7,126 bases of DNA from an uncultured Desulfovibrionaceae bacterium (GCA_947074125.1 CAMTOM010000075.1:1-7126), one strand, 5' to 3'; shown: positions 1 to 6,977, counted from the first letter of the stretch. Numbers and translations: made by a program. Notes: generated from the sequence alone by a model not told the origin.

Positions 1-1
1 C

Positions 2-3000
2 GGACGTGCGCTTGCTTTCCATGCTCTTTCACTCTTTTGTGACAACCAGGACAGACTGGCATGCCGTCAGACTGGTTTTGCACTGCTGGCTTCCTGCTCT
101 GTTCAGGCGTGTATGGATCTTGCACTGGTATCTCATTTCTCCGCTCTTGATTCCAGTGTGCCTTTCTGCCACTTCTTTGATGGTTTCCGTACTTCTCATG
201 AAGTGCAGAAGATCAGCATGATTGATTACGAAGATATCCGCAAAGTGGTTAATTGGGACAAGGTAGAAGAATTCCGTATGGGAGCCATGAATCCTGAACA
301 TCCCCATTTGCGCGGTTCTGCTCAGAATCCTGATATTTATTTCCAGAACTGTGAAGCTGCCAACCTCTATTATGATGCCGTTGCTGGTATTGTATTGGAG
401 AATATGCGCAAAGTAGAAAGCATCACCGGTCGCAAGTATCGCTTGTTTGACTATGTGGGTGCTCCTGAAGCTGATCGCGTGATTATCGCCATGGGCTCAT
501 CGTGTGAAGTTATTGAAGAAACTGTCAACTATCTGAATGCCCGTGGGCAGCGCACTGGTCTTGTAAAAGTGCATTTGTACCGTCCTTTCTCTGCCGCACA
601 CTTGTTGCAGGCTATTCCTGGCACAGCGACAACCATCACAGTGCTTGACCGCACCAAGGAAAAAGGCGCACTGGGCGAACCTCTGTATCAGGATGTATGC
701 ACCGCGATGATGGAAAATGGTCAGGCACCAACACTGGTTTGTGGTCGCTATGGTCTTGGTTCCAAGGACTTCACACCAGGCATGGCTAAAGCTGTGTTTG
801 ACAATATGATCGCATTGCAGCCCAAGAACCACTTCACTGTGGGTATTCGTGACGATGTGACCTATCTGTCTCTGGATGTGGAAGGGGAAATTGATACTGT
901 ACCTGCCGGTACTGTACAGTGTAAGTTCTTTGGTCTGGGCGCTGACGGTACTGTGGGTGCTAACAAGGAAGCCGTTAAAATTATTGGTGACCATACCGAC
1001 ATGTATGCACAGGCGTATTTTGCCTATGATTCTAAAAAGTCTGGCGGCTTTACCGTATCGCATTTGCGTTTTGGTAAAGAACCTATCAAGTCATCCTATC
1101 TGATCACTCAGGCTGACTATATCGCATGTCATAAAGCCTCCTATGTGACACAGTACGATATTCTTGATGGCATCAAAGAGGGCGGTACCTTTGTGCTGAA
1201 CTCCAACTGGTCGCTTGCGGATATGGAAACACATCTGCCCGCTTCCATGAAGCGCATAATCGCTTCGAAAAAATTGAAATTCTACAATGTTGATGCGGTG
1301 AAAGTTGCCTCTGATGTCGGCCTCGGTGGACGTATCAACATGATCATGCAGACGGCCTTCTTTAAGGCAACCAATGTCATTGATTTTGCACAGGCTGTGG
1401 ACTTTTTGAAAAGTTCCATCAAGAAAGCATATGGCAAAAAAGGTGATAAGATTGTCAATATGAACATTGCTGCCGTCGACAAGGGCATGGATGCTCTTGA
1501 GGAAGTCAAGTATCCTGCTTCCTGGGCAACGGCTGAAGATTGCGCATGCACATCTGCCTGTGGATGTACGGCTGCCTGCACATGTGAAGATTCTTACCTG
1601 ACCGATTATGTCCGTCCTATTCTTGCGCAGCGTGGCGACAAGCTTCCTGTGTCTCTGATGGAACCTGCTGGTCTGATGCCTCTGGGCACGGCTGCCTGTG
1701 AAAAGCGCGGCGTGGCCATTATGGTGCCTGAGTGGGATGTTGAAAACTGTATCCAGTGCTGCCAGTGTTCTTTTGTCTGCCCTCATGCAACCATTCGTCC
1801 GATTATTGCGACTCCTGATGAGCTTGAAGGTGCTCCTGCATCTTTCGCGACCAAGGACGCCATGGGCAAGGCAAAGGGTATGAAGTTCCGCATGCAGGTA
1901 TATGCTGAAGACTGCCTTGGTTGCGGTTCTTGTGCGGAAGTCTGTCCTGCCAAGGTCAAGGCGCTTGTGATGAAGCCTCTTGAGACACAGCTCGCAGTCC
2001 AGAAAGCCAATCTTGATTTTGCAGACGCCAACATTTCTTGCAAGGACGATCTGGAACCCCGCGATACGGTCAAGGGTTCCCAGTATCAGCAGCCACTGCT
2101 TGAGTTCTCCGGTGCGTGCGCTGGTTGCGGTGAAACGCCTTATGTTAAGGTGTTGACGCAGATGTTTGGCGAACGCATGATTATTGCCAATGCGACGGGC
2201 TGCTCTTCTATCTGGGGCGCTTCTTCACCAACAACGCCTTACACCACCAATAAAGATGGTTTTGGGCCTACATGGGGCAACTCACTCTTTGAAGATGCCG
2301 CTGAATTTGGTATGGGCATGGGCATGTCCTATGTGCAGCGTCGTAACCGCCTCGCCAACAAGCTGAAAGAAGCGCTTGCTTGTGATGGCATTGCTGCGGA
2401 ACTGAAAGAAGCGCTGGAAGGCTGGCTGGCCAACATGCTGGATGCCGAACAGTCTCGTGCTTTTGGTGAAGCCGTGCTGGCGCATCTGGATAGCCTGAGT
2501 GCTGTGAATGCCACTTTGGCTCATGAAATCTACCAGATGGACGATCTCTTCACCAAGAAGAGTGTTTGGGTCTTTGGTGGTGACGGTTGGGGCTATGACA
2601 TCGGTTACGGTGGTCTGGATCATGTGCTTGCTTCAGGTGAAGACATCAATATTATGGTAATGGATACCGAAGTGTACTCCAATACTGGTGGTCAGGCCTC
2701 CAAGGCAACACCTCTTGGCTCCATCGCAAAATTCGCTGCCGCAGGCAAGCGCATTGGCAAGAAAGACCTTGGTCGGATGGCCATGAGCTATGGCTATGTG
2801 TATGTTGCCAGTGTCTGTATGGGTGCTGACAAGCAACAGCTTATGAAAGCCTTCCGTGAAGCGGAAGCCTACAAAGGTCCTTCGCTGATTATTGCTTACG
2901 CTCCCTGTATCAACCAGGGCATCCGCAAGGGTATGGGCAAGAGCATGGAAGAAGCCAAGCTTGCTGTACTAAGTGGTTACTGGCCTTTGTATCGCTTCAA

Positions 3001-3226
3001 TCCTGACCTTGCTCTTGAAGGCAGCAATCCCTTCTCACTGGACTGCAAGGCTCCTGACGGAACACTTGCTGACTTCCTGGCTGGTGAAACCCGCTATGCG
3101 GCTCTGGACAGCCTTGATCCTGAAGCATCAAAGACTCTCAAGGCTGAGTTGGTGAAAAAATACACTGAGCGTTACGGACTGTATAAGCAACTGGCGGATC
3201 TTCCTTTTCCTTCAGCTGACAAATAA
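2..3226 (+). CDS. por: pyruvate:ferredoxin oxidoreductase (PFOR), 5'-truncated by the window edge
   Basis: Oxidatively decarboxylates pyruvate with CoA to acetyl-CoA and CO2, passing two electrons to ferredoxin; a cytoplasmic, thiamine diphosphate and iron-sulfur enzyme. The frame is open from base 2, and 1074 residues are visible. The ATG at 113 is internal, because conserved domain I sequence (ALAFHALSLF, RQTGFALLAS) precedes it. Visible residue 2 (R) aligns with the pyruvate-binding Arg114 of D. africanus PFOR, so about 112 residues are missing. Two ferredoxin-type CxxCxxCxxxCP motifs bind [4Fe-4S] clusters (cysteines at 583/586/589/593 and 638/641/644/648). The proximal cluster ligands are C706, C709, C734 and C969. 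The TPP motif starts at GDGW (860-863) and ends at SNTGGQ, with N894. Unusual points are a cysteine repeat at 514-528, extra cysteines in domain I, and a C-terminus that stops soon after the last fold without the D. africanus extension. The family is certain; the lineage is inferred from recalled similarity. Confidence 0.97.
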   Translation, partial: GRALAFHALSLFCDNQDRLACRQTGFALLASCSVQACMDLALVSHFSALDSSVPFCHFFDGFRTSHEVQKISMIDYEDIRKVVNWDKVEEFRMGAMNPEHPHLRGSAQNPDIYFQNCEAANLYYDAVAGIVLENMRKVESITGRKYRLFDYVGAPEADRVIIAMGSSCEVIEETVNYLNARGQRTGLVKVHLYRPFSAAHLLQAIPGTATTITVLDRTKEKGALGEPLYQDVCTAMMENGQAPTLVCGRYGLGSKDFTPGMAKAVFDNMIALQPKNHFTVGIRDDVTYLSLDVEGEIDTVPAGTVQCKFFGLGADGTVGANKEAVKIIGDHTDMYAQAYFAYDSKKSGGFTVSHLRFGKEPIKSSYLITQADYIACHKASYVTQYDILDGIKEGGTFVLNSNWSLADMETHLPASMKRIIASKKLKFYNVDAVKVASDVGLGGRINMIMQTAFFKATNVIDFAQAVDFLKSSIKKAYGKKGDKIVNMNIAAVDKGMDALEEVKYPASWATAEDCACTSACGCTAACTCEDSYLTDYVRPILAQRGDKLPVSLMEPAGLMPLGTAACEKRGVAIMVPEWDVENCIQCCQCSFVCPHATIRPIIATPDELEGAPASFATKDAMGKAKGMKFRMQVYAEDCLGCGSCAEVCPAKVKALVMKPLETQLAVQKANLDFADANISCKDDLEPRDTVKGSQYQQPLLEFSGACAGCGETPYVKVLTQMFGERMIIANATGCSSIWGASSPTTPYTTNKDGFGPTWGNSLFEDAAEFGMGMGMSYVQRRNRLANKLKEALACDGIAAELKEALEGWLANMLDAEQSRAFGEAVLAHLDSLSAVNATLAHEIYQMDDLFTKKSVWVFGGDGWGYDIGYGGLDHVLASGEDINIMVMDTEVYSNTGGQASKATPLGSIAKFAAAGKRIGKKDLGRMAMSYGYVYVASVCMGADKQQLMKAFREAEAYKGPSLIIAYAPCINQGIRKGMGKSMEEAKLAVLSGYWPLYRFNPDLALEGSNPFSLDCKAPDGTLADFLAGETRYAALDSLDPEASKTLKAELVKKYTERYGLYKQLADLPFPSADK
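1541..1594 (+). repeat. 18-base tandem repeat encoding a CxC-x3 cysteine repeat inside por
   Basis: The codons spell CACTSACGCTAACTC followed by acidic residues: three CxC pairs, each separated by three small residues, a perfect six-residue period. The units start at 1541, 1559 and 1577. The first two match at 13 of 18 bases, and the third keeps only its CxC half. Within Cys codons the differences are TGC/TGT wobble changes, so the cysteines persist while the DNA drifts. The repeat lies in the linker between the KYPASW segment and the YVRPIL segment that leads into the ferredoxin domain. The reading frame is intact on both sides and both flanks match PFOR, so this is not a frameshift artefact. 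Metal binding or redox buffering is inference only. Confidence 0.85.
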
Positions 3227-3252
3227 GTCTTTGCGTTACTGACTTCGATGTG

Positions 3253-3290
3253 CCAGGCACGGTAGCGATGCCGTGCCTGGTTTTTTATTT
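3253..3290 (+). terminator. intrinsic terminator or attenuator between por and pta
   Basis: A perfect 10-bp stem, CCAGGCACGG (3253-3262) with CCGTGCCTGG (3271-3280), encloses the 8-base loop TAGCGATG. It is followed by TTTTTT and then ATTT, the standard form of a Rho-independent terminator. It starts 26 bases after the por stop. The pta ribosome binding site begins directly after the T-tract, leaving no room for a separate pta promoter between them. It may therefore end most por transcripts while letting some polymerases read into pta-ackA. Confidence 0.9.
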
Positions 3291-3298
3291 GGAGGAGG
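3291..3298 (+). promoter_or_regulatory. ribosome binding site of pta
   Basis: GGAGGAGG is a near-ideal Shine-Dalgarno sequence. Its first GGAGG lies six bases before the ATG at 3302, which fixes that start. It abuts the T-tract of the upstream terminator hairpin. Confidence 0.88.
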
Positions 3299-3301
3299 AT
3301 T

Positions 3302-5419
3302 ATGAATAATAGCCTGTACATTACCGCTACAGAAGCCCGCTCTGGCAAATCAGCCATTGCGCTGGGCATGATGCAGCTTTTGATCCGCAATATGCGCAAG
3401 GTGGCTTTTTTCCGTCCCATTATCAATGAACCCATTTTGGAAATCGCGGACAAGGATTATGATATTCAGCTCATGCTTGAACATTTCAAGCTGGAAATGG
3501 ATTATCATGAAACCTTTGCCTATACGCTTACAGAAGCCCGCGAGCTTATCAACAGTGGGCAACGCAATCTGCTTCTTGAAAACATTCTGCAAAAATTCAA
3601 AGTTCTGAGTCGTACACATGATTTTGTGCTCATTGAGGGTACTGATTTTCTGGGTAAGGAAACAACATTTGAATTTGAGTTGAATGCGGATATCGCGGTG
3701 AATCTGGGAAGCCCTGTCATGCTGGTTTCCAGCGGGCATGGCAAGAGCGCTGAAGATATTTTCCAAGATTCCCAGATGGTGATTGAACAGCTCACACAAG
3801 GCTCATTGGATATTGTTGCGCTGATTGTGAATCGTGCTGATCTGACTCAGGAAGAAAAAGATGACTTGCGTGAACACCTGGTCAGCTCTGATGGTCAGAA
3901 ACCACTCGTCTTTTCCATTCCTGATGAACCCAGTATCGGCAAACCCAGCATGAATGATGTGCGCAAATGGCTCCATGCTGATGTGCTCTATGGCGCAAAT
4001 CGTCTGGACGGTTTGGTGGGTGACTATCTTATCGCAGCAATGCAGGTAGATCACTTCCTGAGTTATGTGCAGAACGACCAGCTTATTATTACGCCTGGGG
4101 ATCGTTCGGACATTGTATTGGCTGCTATTGCCAGTCGTCTCTCAACATCCATGCCGGATATTGCGGGTGTGTTGCTGACAGGTGGCATCGCAATGCCAGA
4201 AAGCGTTGCCAGGCTGATTGAAGGCTGGACGGGTGTGCCCATCCCCATTTTACTGACCTCCTCACATACCTACCGGACGGTGCAATTGCTTTCGCAGCTG
4301 TACGGTCGTATTGAGTCAACGGATTTGCGCAAGATCAATACGGCGCTTGGCTTGTTCGAGCGTCATGTGAACGGTAAGGAAATCGGCAATCGCCTTTTGA
4401 ACGGCAAGAGCACTCGTGTGACGCCCATGATGTTTGAGTTCAATCTGATTGAGCGGGCGAAAAGCAATAAAATGCGTATTGTTCTGGCTGAAGGTGAAGA
4501 GTCACGGATTATTCAGGCGACCGATATTTTATTGCGCCGTGAAGTTGCGGACATCATTTTGCTTGGCAATGTTCAGAAGATGCAGCAAAAAGCGCGTGAT
4601 TTGGGCGTGGATATTTCAGGAGCCCGCCTGATAGATCCGCAAGACTCAGAATATTTTGAAGAATACTCCAAAACCTATTTTGAACTGCGCAAAGCCAAGG
4701 GCATTACAGAAGAGCAGGCACGTGATCGCATGCTTGATGCCACATACTTTGCTACAATGATGGTTCATAAAGATCATGCAGATGGCATGGTATCCGGTGC
4801 TGTCAATACAACCGCGCATACAATCCGTCCCGCTTTTGAATTTATCAAGACGAAAAAGGGATGCTCCATAGTTTCATCTGTATTTTTGATGTGCCTGAAA
4901 GACAAGGTGCTTGTTTTTGGCGACTGTGCGGTCAATCCCAATCCTACAGCGCAGCAGCTTGCTGAAATAGCCATAGCTTCTGCCCATACGGCTTCTGTAT
5001 TTGGCGTGGATCCCCGCGTGGCGATGCTGTCATACTCTACAGGCACTTCTGGAAAGGGAGCGGATGTAGATATTGTTGTGGACGCTACAAAAATAGCTCA
5101 GGAAATGGCGCCTCATCTGGAGCTTGAAGGCCCCATCCAATACGATGCCGCCATTGATCCTACAGTAGCCCGTACAAAGCTGCCGAACAGCAGAGTGGGC
5201 GGACGGGCGACGGTCTTTATTTTCCCCGATTTGAATACTGGCAACAATACCTATAAAGCCGTGCAGCGTGCTGCTGGCGCAATTGCCATCGGCCCTGTAC
5301 TTCAGGGACTTAACAAACCAGTAAACGACCTGTCACGCGGATGTCTGGTGCCGGATATTGTCAATACTGTGGCCATTACAGCGGTACAGGCTGCAGCAGA
5401 AAAAAATGTACAGCGATAA
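3302..5419 (+). CDS. pta: phosphate acetyltransferase, long three-domain form
   Basis: Converts acetyl-CoA + phosphate to acetyl phosphate + CoA, linking PFOR to acetate kinase; cytoplasmic. At 705 residues it is close to the long E. coli-type enzyme (about 714). The N-terminal P-loop domain of the dethiobiotin-synthetase-like fold begins almost at once (TATEARSGKS, residues 8-17). A central DRTGG-type domain occupies roughly 225-335, with GDR at 266-268 and LTGG at 292-295. The catalytic PTA/PTB domain runs from about 375 to the end (MRIVLAEGEESR from 391, TIRPAF with R509, STGTSGKG at 579-586, LPNSRVGGRATVFIFPDL). In NDLSRGC, S678, R679 and D685 match the Ser309, Arg310 and Asp316 active-site set of Methanosarcina thermophila Pta. 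No key residue appears lost. The long form is often allosterically controlled through its N-terminal region; that is family knowledge, not seen here. It is probably co-transcribed with ackA. Confidence 0.97.
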   Translation: MNNSLYITATEARSGKSAIALGMMQLLIRNMRKVAFFRPIINEPILEIADKDYDIQLMLEHFKLEMDYHETFAYTLTEARELINSGQRNLLLENILQKFKVLSRTHDFVLIEGTDFLGKETTFEFELNADIAVNLGSPVMLVSSGHGKSAEDIFQDSQMVIEQLTQGSLDIVALIVNRADLTQEEKDDLREHLVSSDGQKPLVFSIPDEPSIGKPSMNDVRKWLHADVLYGANRLDGLVGDYLIAAMQVDHFLSYVQNDQLIITPGDRSDIVLAAIASRLSTSMPDIAGVLLTGGIAMPESVARLIEGWTGVPIPILLTSSHTYRTVQLLSQLYGRIESTDLRKINTALGLFERHVNGKEIGNRLLNGKSTRVTPMMFEFNLIERAKSNKMRIVLAEGEESRIIQATDILLRREVADIILLGNVQKMQQKARDLGVDISGARLIDPQDSEYFEEYSKTYFELRKAKGITEEQARDRMLDATYFATMMVHKDHADGMVSGAVNTTAHTIRPAFEFIKTKKGCSIVSSVFLMCLKDKVLVFGDCAVNPNPTAQQLAEIAIASAHTASVFGVDPRVAMLSYSTGTSGKGADVDIVVDATKIAQEMAPHLELEGPIQYDAAIDPTVARTKLPNSRVGGRATVFIFPDLNTGNNTYKAVQRAAGAIAIGPVLQGLNKPVNDLSRGCLVPDIVNTVAITAVQAAAEKNVQR

Positions 5420-5430
5420 TGTTTATCGCT
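5412..5430 (+). other. stem-loop across the pta stop codon
   Basis: AGCGATAA (5412-5419) and TTATCGCT (5423-5430) are perfect 8-base complements with a 3-base loop, TGT. The left arm contains the pta TAA. No T-tract follows, so it is not an intrinsic terminator. It lies immediately before the ackA Shine-Dalgarno region and could affect translation coupling, RNA processing or stability; the role is inference. Confidence 0.6.
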
Positions 5431-5433
5431 CTT

Positions 5434-5441
5434 GAGGAAGG
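5434..5441 (+). promoter_or_regulatory. ribosome binding site of ackA
   Basis: GAGGAAGG is purine-rich and ends nine bases before the ATG at 5451, supporting that start. It lies three bases after the stem-loop that spans the pta stop. Confidence 0.75.
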
Positions 5442-5450
5442 TAGCTACAT

Positions 5451-6662
5451 ATGAAAGTTTTGGTTATCAATGCAGGGTCTTCATCCTGCAAGTATCAGAT
5501 GATTGATATGAGCACGGAAACAGTGCTGTGTTCTGGTCTTGTTGAGCGTATTGGACAGCCCGTGGGCAAGCTGACTCATAAAATCGCGCCTGATACGGAT
5601 CGGGAAGAAAAGATTGTGCGTGAGCACGCTTTCCCTTCCCATATCGAAGGCATGGAAGAAGTCATCTCCTTGCTGATTGATCCAGACAAGGGTGTCATCC
5701 GCGATAAGAGTGAGATTTTTGGTATTGGCCACCGTGTACTGCATGGGGGCGAGGAAGTCACACAGCCCGTTTTGGTGGATGAACGCATTAAAGAAGTTAT
5801 TCGTGCCAATGCGGTGCTGGGGCCTTTGCATAATCCAGCCAACCTGATGGGGATTGAGGTTGCCGAAAAGCTGTTTTCCGGAGTTCCCAATGTAGCTGTT
5901 TTTGATACCGAGTTTGGCATGGGCATGCCGCAAGAAGCGTATATGTACGCGCTTCCTTATGAACTATACGAGGAGCTTAAGGTTCGCCGTTATGGTTTTC
6001 ATGGAACATCACATAAATATATTGCCAAAAAAACAGCAGAATTTTTGAAAAAGCCCTTGAATGAATTGCGTTCCGTCACCATGCATCTGGGGAATGGTTC
6101 TTCCATGACCTGTGTGGAAAATGGTCGCTGTATCGACACCTCTATGGGGCTTACGCCGCTGGAGGGTTTGGTCATGGGAACTCGTTGTGGTTCCATTGAT
6201 CCCGCGATTGTTCCCTTCTTACAGGAAAAAAAGGGAATGAACGCGCAGCAGCTCGACACGCTGATGAACAAGCAGTCAGGACTGCTCGGTATTTGTGGCT
6301 GCACTGACATGCGGGATTTGCATGCCAGAAGAGAAGATGGGGACGAAAAAGCGGAACTGGCATTCAGGATGCTGGTACGCAGCATCAAAAAGACGCTGGG
6401 GGCGTATTTTATGCTGCTGGGTGGGCGCGTTGATGCCCTGGTATTCACTGCCGGAATAGGTGAAAATGATGATATTTGCCGTGCAGCCGTGATACAGGGA
6501 CTGGATTCTTTGGGGATTCGTCTGGACTTGAGTGAGAACGGTCAGCGTAAGCCTGGCGCGCGTAAGATCAGCACCGCAGACAGTCGTATTCCGGTATTGA
6601 TTATTCCGACGAATGAGGAATTGCAGATTGCCCAGACGACGCTTGAGCTATTAAAAAAGTAG
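5451..6662 (+). CDS. ackA: acetate kinase
   Basis: Transfers the phosphoryl group of acetyl phosphate to ADP, giving acetate and ATP, the energy-yielding last step after PFOR and Pta; cytoplasmic, ASKHA fold. At 403 residues it has normal family length. The start is fixed by the RBS and by the conserved N-terminus MKVLVINAGSSSCKYQ (N7, S10, S12). Other active-site equivalents, using M. thermophila enzyme roles, are R95 in GHRVLHGG, H127 in PLHNPAN, D152 in FDTEF, H184 in YGFHGTSH, H212 and N215 in HLGNGSS, R245 in GTRCGSIDP, and E389 in PTNEELQIA. The nucleotide-binding FTAGIGEN motif is at 332-339. One oddity is that the usual FHQTMP after the catalytic Asp reads FGMGMP (155-160). The gene starts 31 bases after pta with no terminator between, and a clear terminator follows, so pta-ackA form one transcription unit. 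Confidence 0.98.
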   Translation: MKVLVINAGSSSCKYQMIDMSTETVLCSGLVERIGQPVGKLTHKIAPDTDREEKIVREHAFPSHIEGMEEVISLLIDPDKGVIRDKSEIFGIGHRVLHGGEEVTQPVLVDERIKEVIRANAVLGPLHNPANLMGIEVAEKLFSGVPNVAVFDTEFGMGMPQEAYMYALPYELYEELKVRRYGFHGTSHKYIAKKTAEFLKKPLNELRSVTMHLGNGSSMTCVENGRCIDTSMGLTPLEGLVMGTRCGSIDPAIVPFLQEKKGMNAQQLDTLMNKQSGLLGICGCTDMRDLHARREDGDEKAELAFRMLVRSIKKTLGAYFMLLGGRVDALVFTAGIGENDDICRAAVIQGLDSLGIRLDLSENGQRKPGARKISTADSRIPVLIIPTNEELQIAQTTLELLKK

Positions 6663-6689
6663 AGTATTTGATCGGATATACGTGTTTTG

Positions 6690-6723
6690 AGGCGGCGCGA
6701 AAGCGTCGCCTTTTTCGTTTTTT
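6690..6723 (+). terminator. intrinsic terminator after ackA
   Basis: GGCGGCGC (6691-6698) pairs with GCGTCGCC (6703-6710), giving eight pairs including one G-U, closed by a GAAA tetraloop. An outer A-T pair (6690/6711) can extend it. The tail TTTTTCGTTTTTT follows. It lies 28 bases past the ackA stop and probably ends the operon transcript. Confidence 0.93.
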
Positions 6724-6765
6724 ACTGGGGGAGATTTGGGAGGAGGGTAAAAGTTTATTACCTTT

Positions 6766-6794
6766 TTGAATGTATTGTATGCAATATTTATAAA
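6766..6794 (+). promoter_or_regulatory. candidate sigma70 promoter
   Basis: TTGAAT (6766-6771; four of six to TTGACA) and TATAAA (6789-6794; five of six to TATAAT) are separated by exactly 17 bases. Transcription would start near 6801, heading towards the right edge. It lies downstream of the ackA terminator, so it would serve a following gene or a small RNA. In such A+T-rich DNA, chance matches are common. Confidence 0.45.
6773..6786. promoter_or_regulatory. palindrome in the promoter spacer, possible operator
   Basis: TATTG-TATG-CAATA is a perfect 5+4+5 inverted repeat lying wholly between the -35 and -10 elements of the candidate promoter at 6766-6794. Dyads there are often repressor or MerR-type activator sites. 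It matches no named consensus that I can assign. Confidence 0.3.
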
Positions 6795-6890
6795 GATGGT
6801 GTGATTTTCATTTTCAAATCAGAAAGAGATCAGTAGTATATATGTATGAAAATAGATGTACAATGGAATATTTTGCAGTTTATATAAAAA

Positions 6891-6925
6891 TATGTAATTT
6901 TTTATTTAATAAAAAGTAATACATA
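6891..6925. repeat. A+T-rich imperfect hairpin
   Basis: Outer arms TATGTA (6891-6896) and TACATA (6920-6925) pair perfectly. Inside, TTTTTAT (6899-6905) pairs with ATAAAAA (6909-6915) around a three-base loop, with unequal bulges between the two stems. It contains no G-C-rich core, so as a terminator it would be weak. It may be a curved-DNA or protein-binding element. Confidence 0.35.
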
Positions 6926-6942
6926 AACAAAAATACGCAATG

Positions 6943-6954
6943 CACAAACTTGTG
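6943..6954. repeat. short inverted repeat CACAA-AC-TTGTG
   Basis: Perfect 5-base arms with a 2-base centre, followed by AGGC and a T-rich run. TTGTGA half-sites occur in CRP/FNR-family operators, but this spacing is much shorter than the usual one for those regulators. As an RNA hairpin only four pairs could form around AACT, a weak terminator at best. Confidence 0.3.
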
Positions 6955-6977
6955 AGGCTTTTTTCTTGTTTTGTACT

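Noticed and set aside
113..115. ATG at 113 as the por start
   Set aside because: Conserved PFOR sequence, including the pyruvate-binding Arg equivalent, continues upstream to base 2 in the same frame, and no RBS precedes this ATG.
6..221. Open + frame of 71 codons at the left edge
   Set aside because: It overlaps por in another frame. The por frame carries conserved PFOR sequence right from base 2, so this is a shadow.
497..1786. Two long minus-strand frames (188 and 231 codons) opposite por
   Set aside because: They lie antisense to conserved PFOR coding sequence and show no recognisable domain.
6727..6747. G-quadruplex in the G-rich patch
   Set aside because: Only three runs of three or more G are present, so a standard three-layer quadruplex does not fit; a two-layer one would be weak.
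6943..6965. Terminator at the CACAA-AC-TTGTG repeat followed by T-runs
   Set aside because: As RNA only about four pairs can form, and AGGC separates the stem from the T-run; too weak to call.
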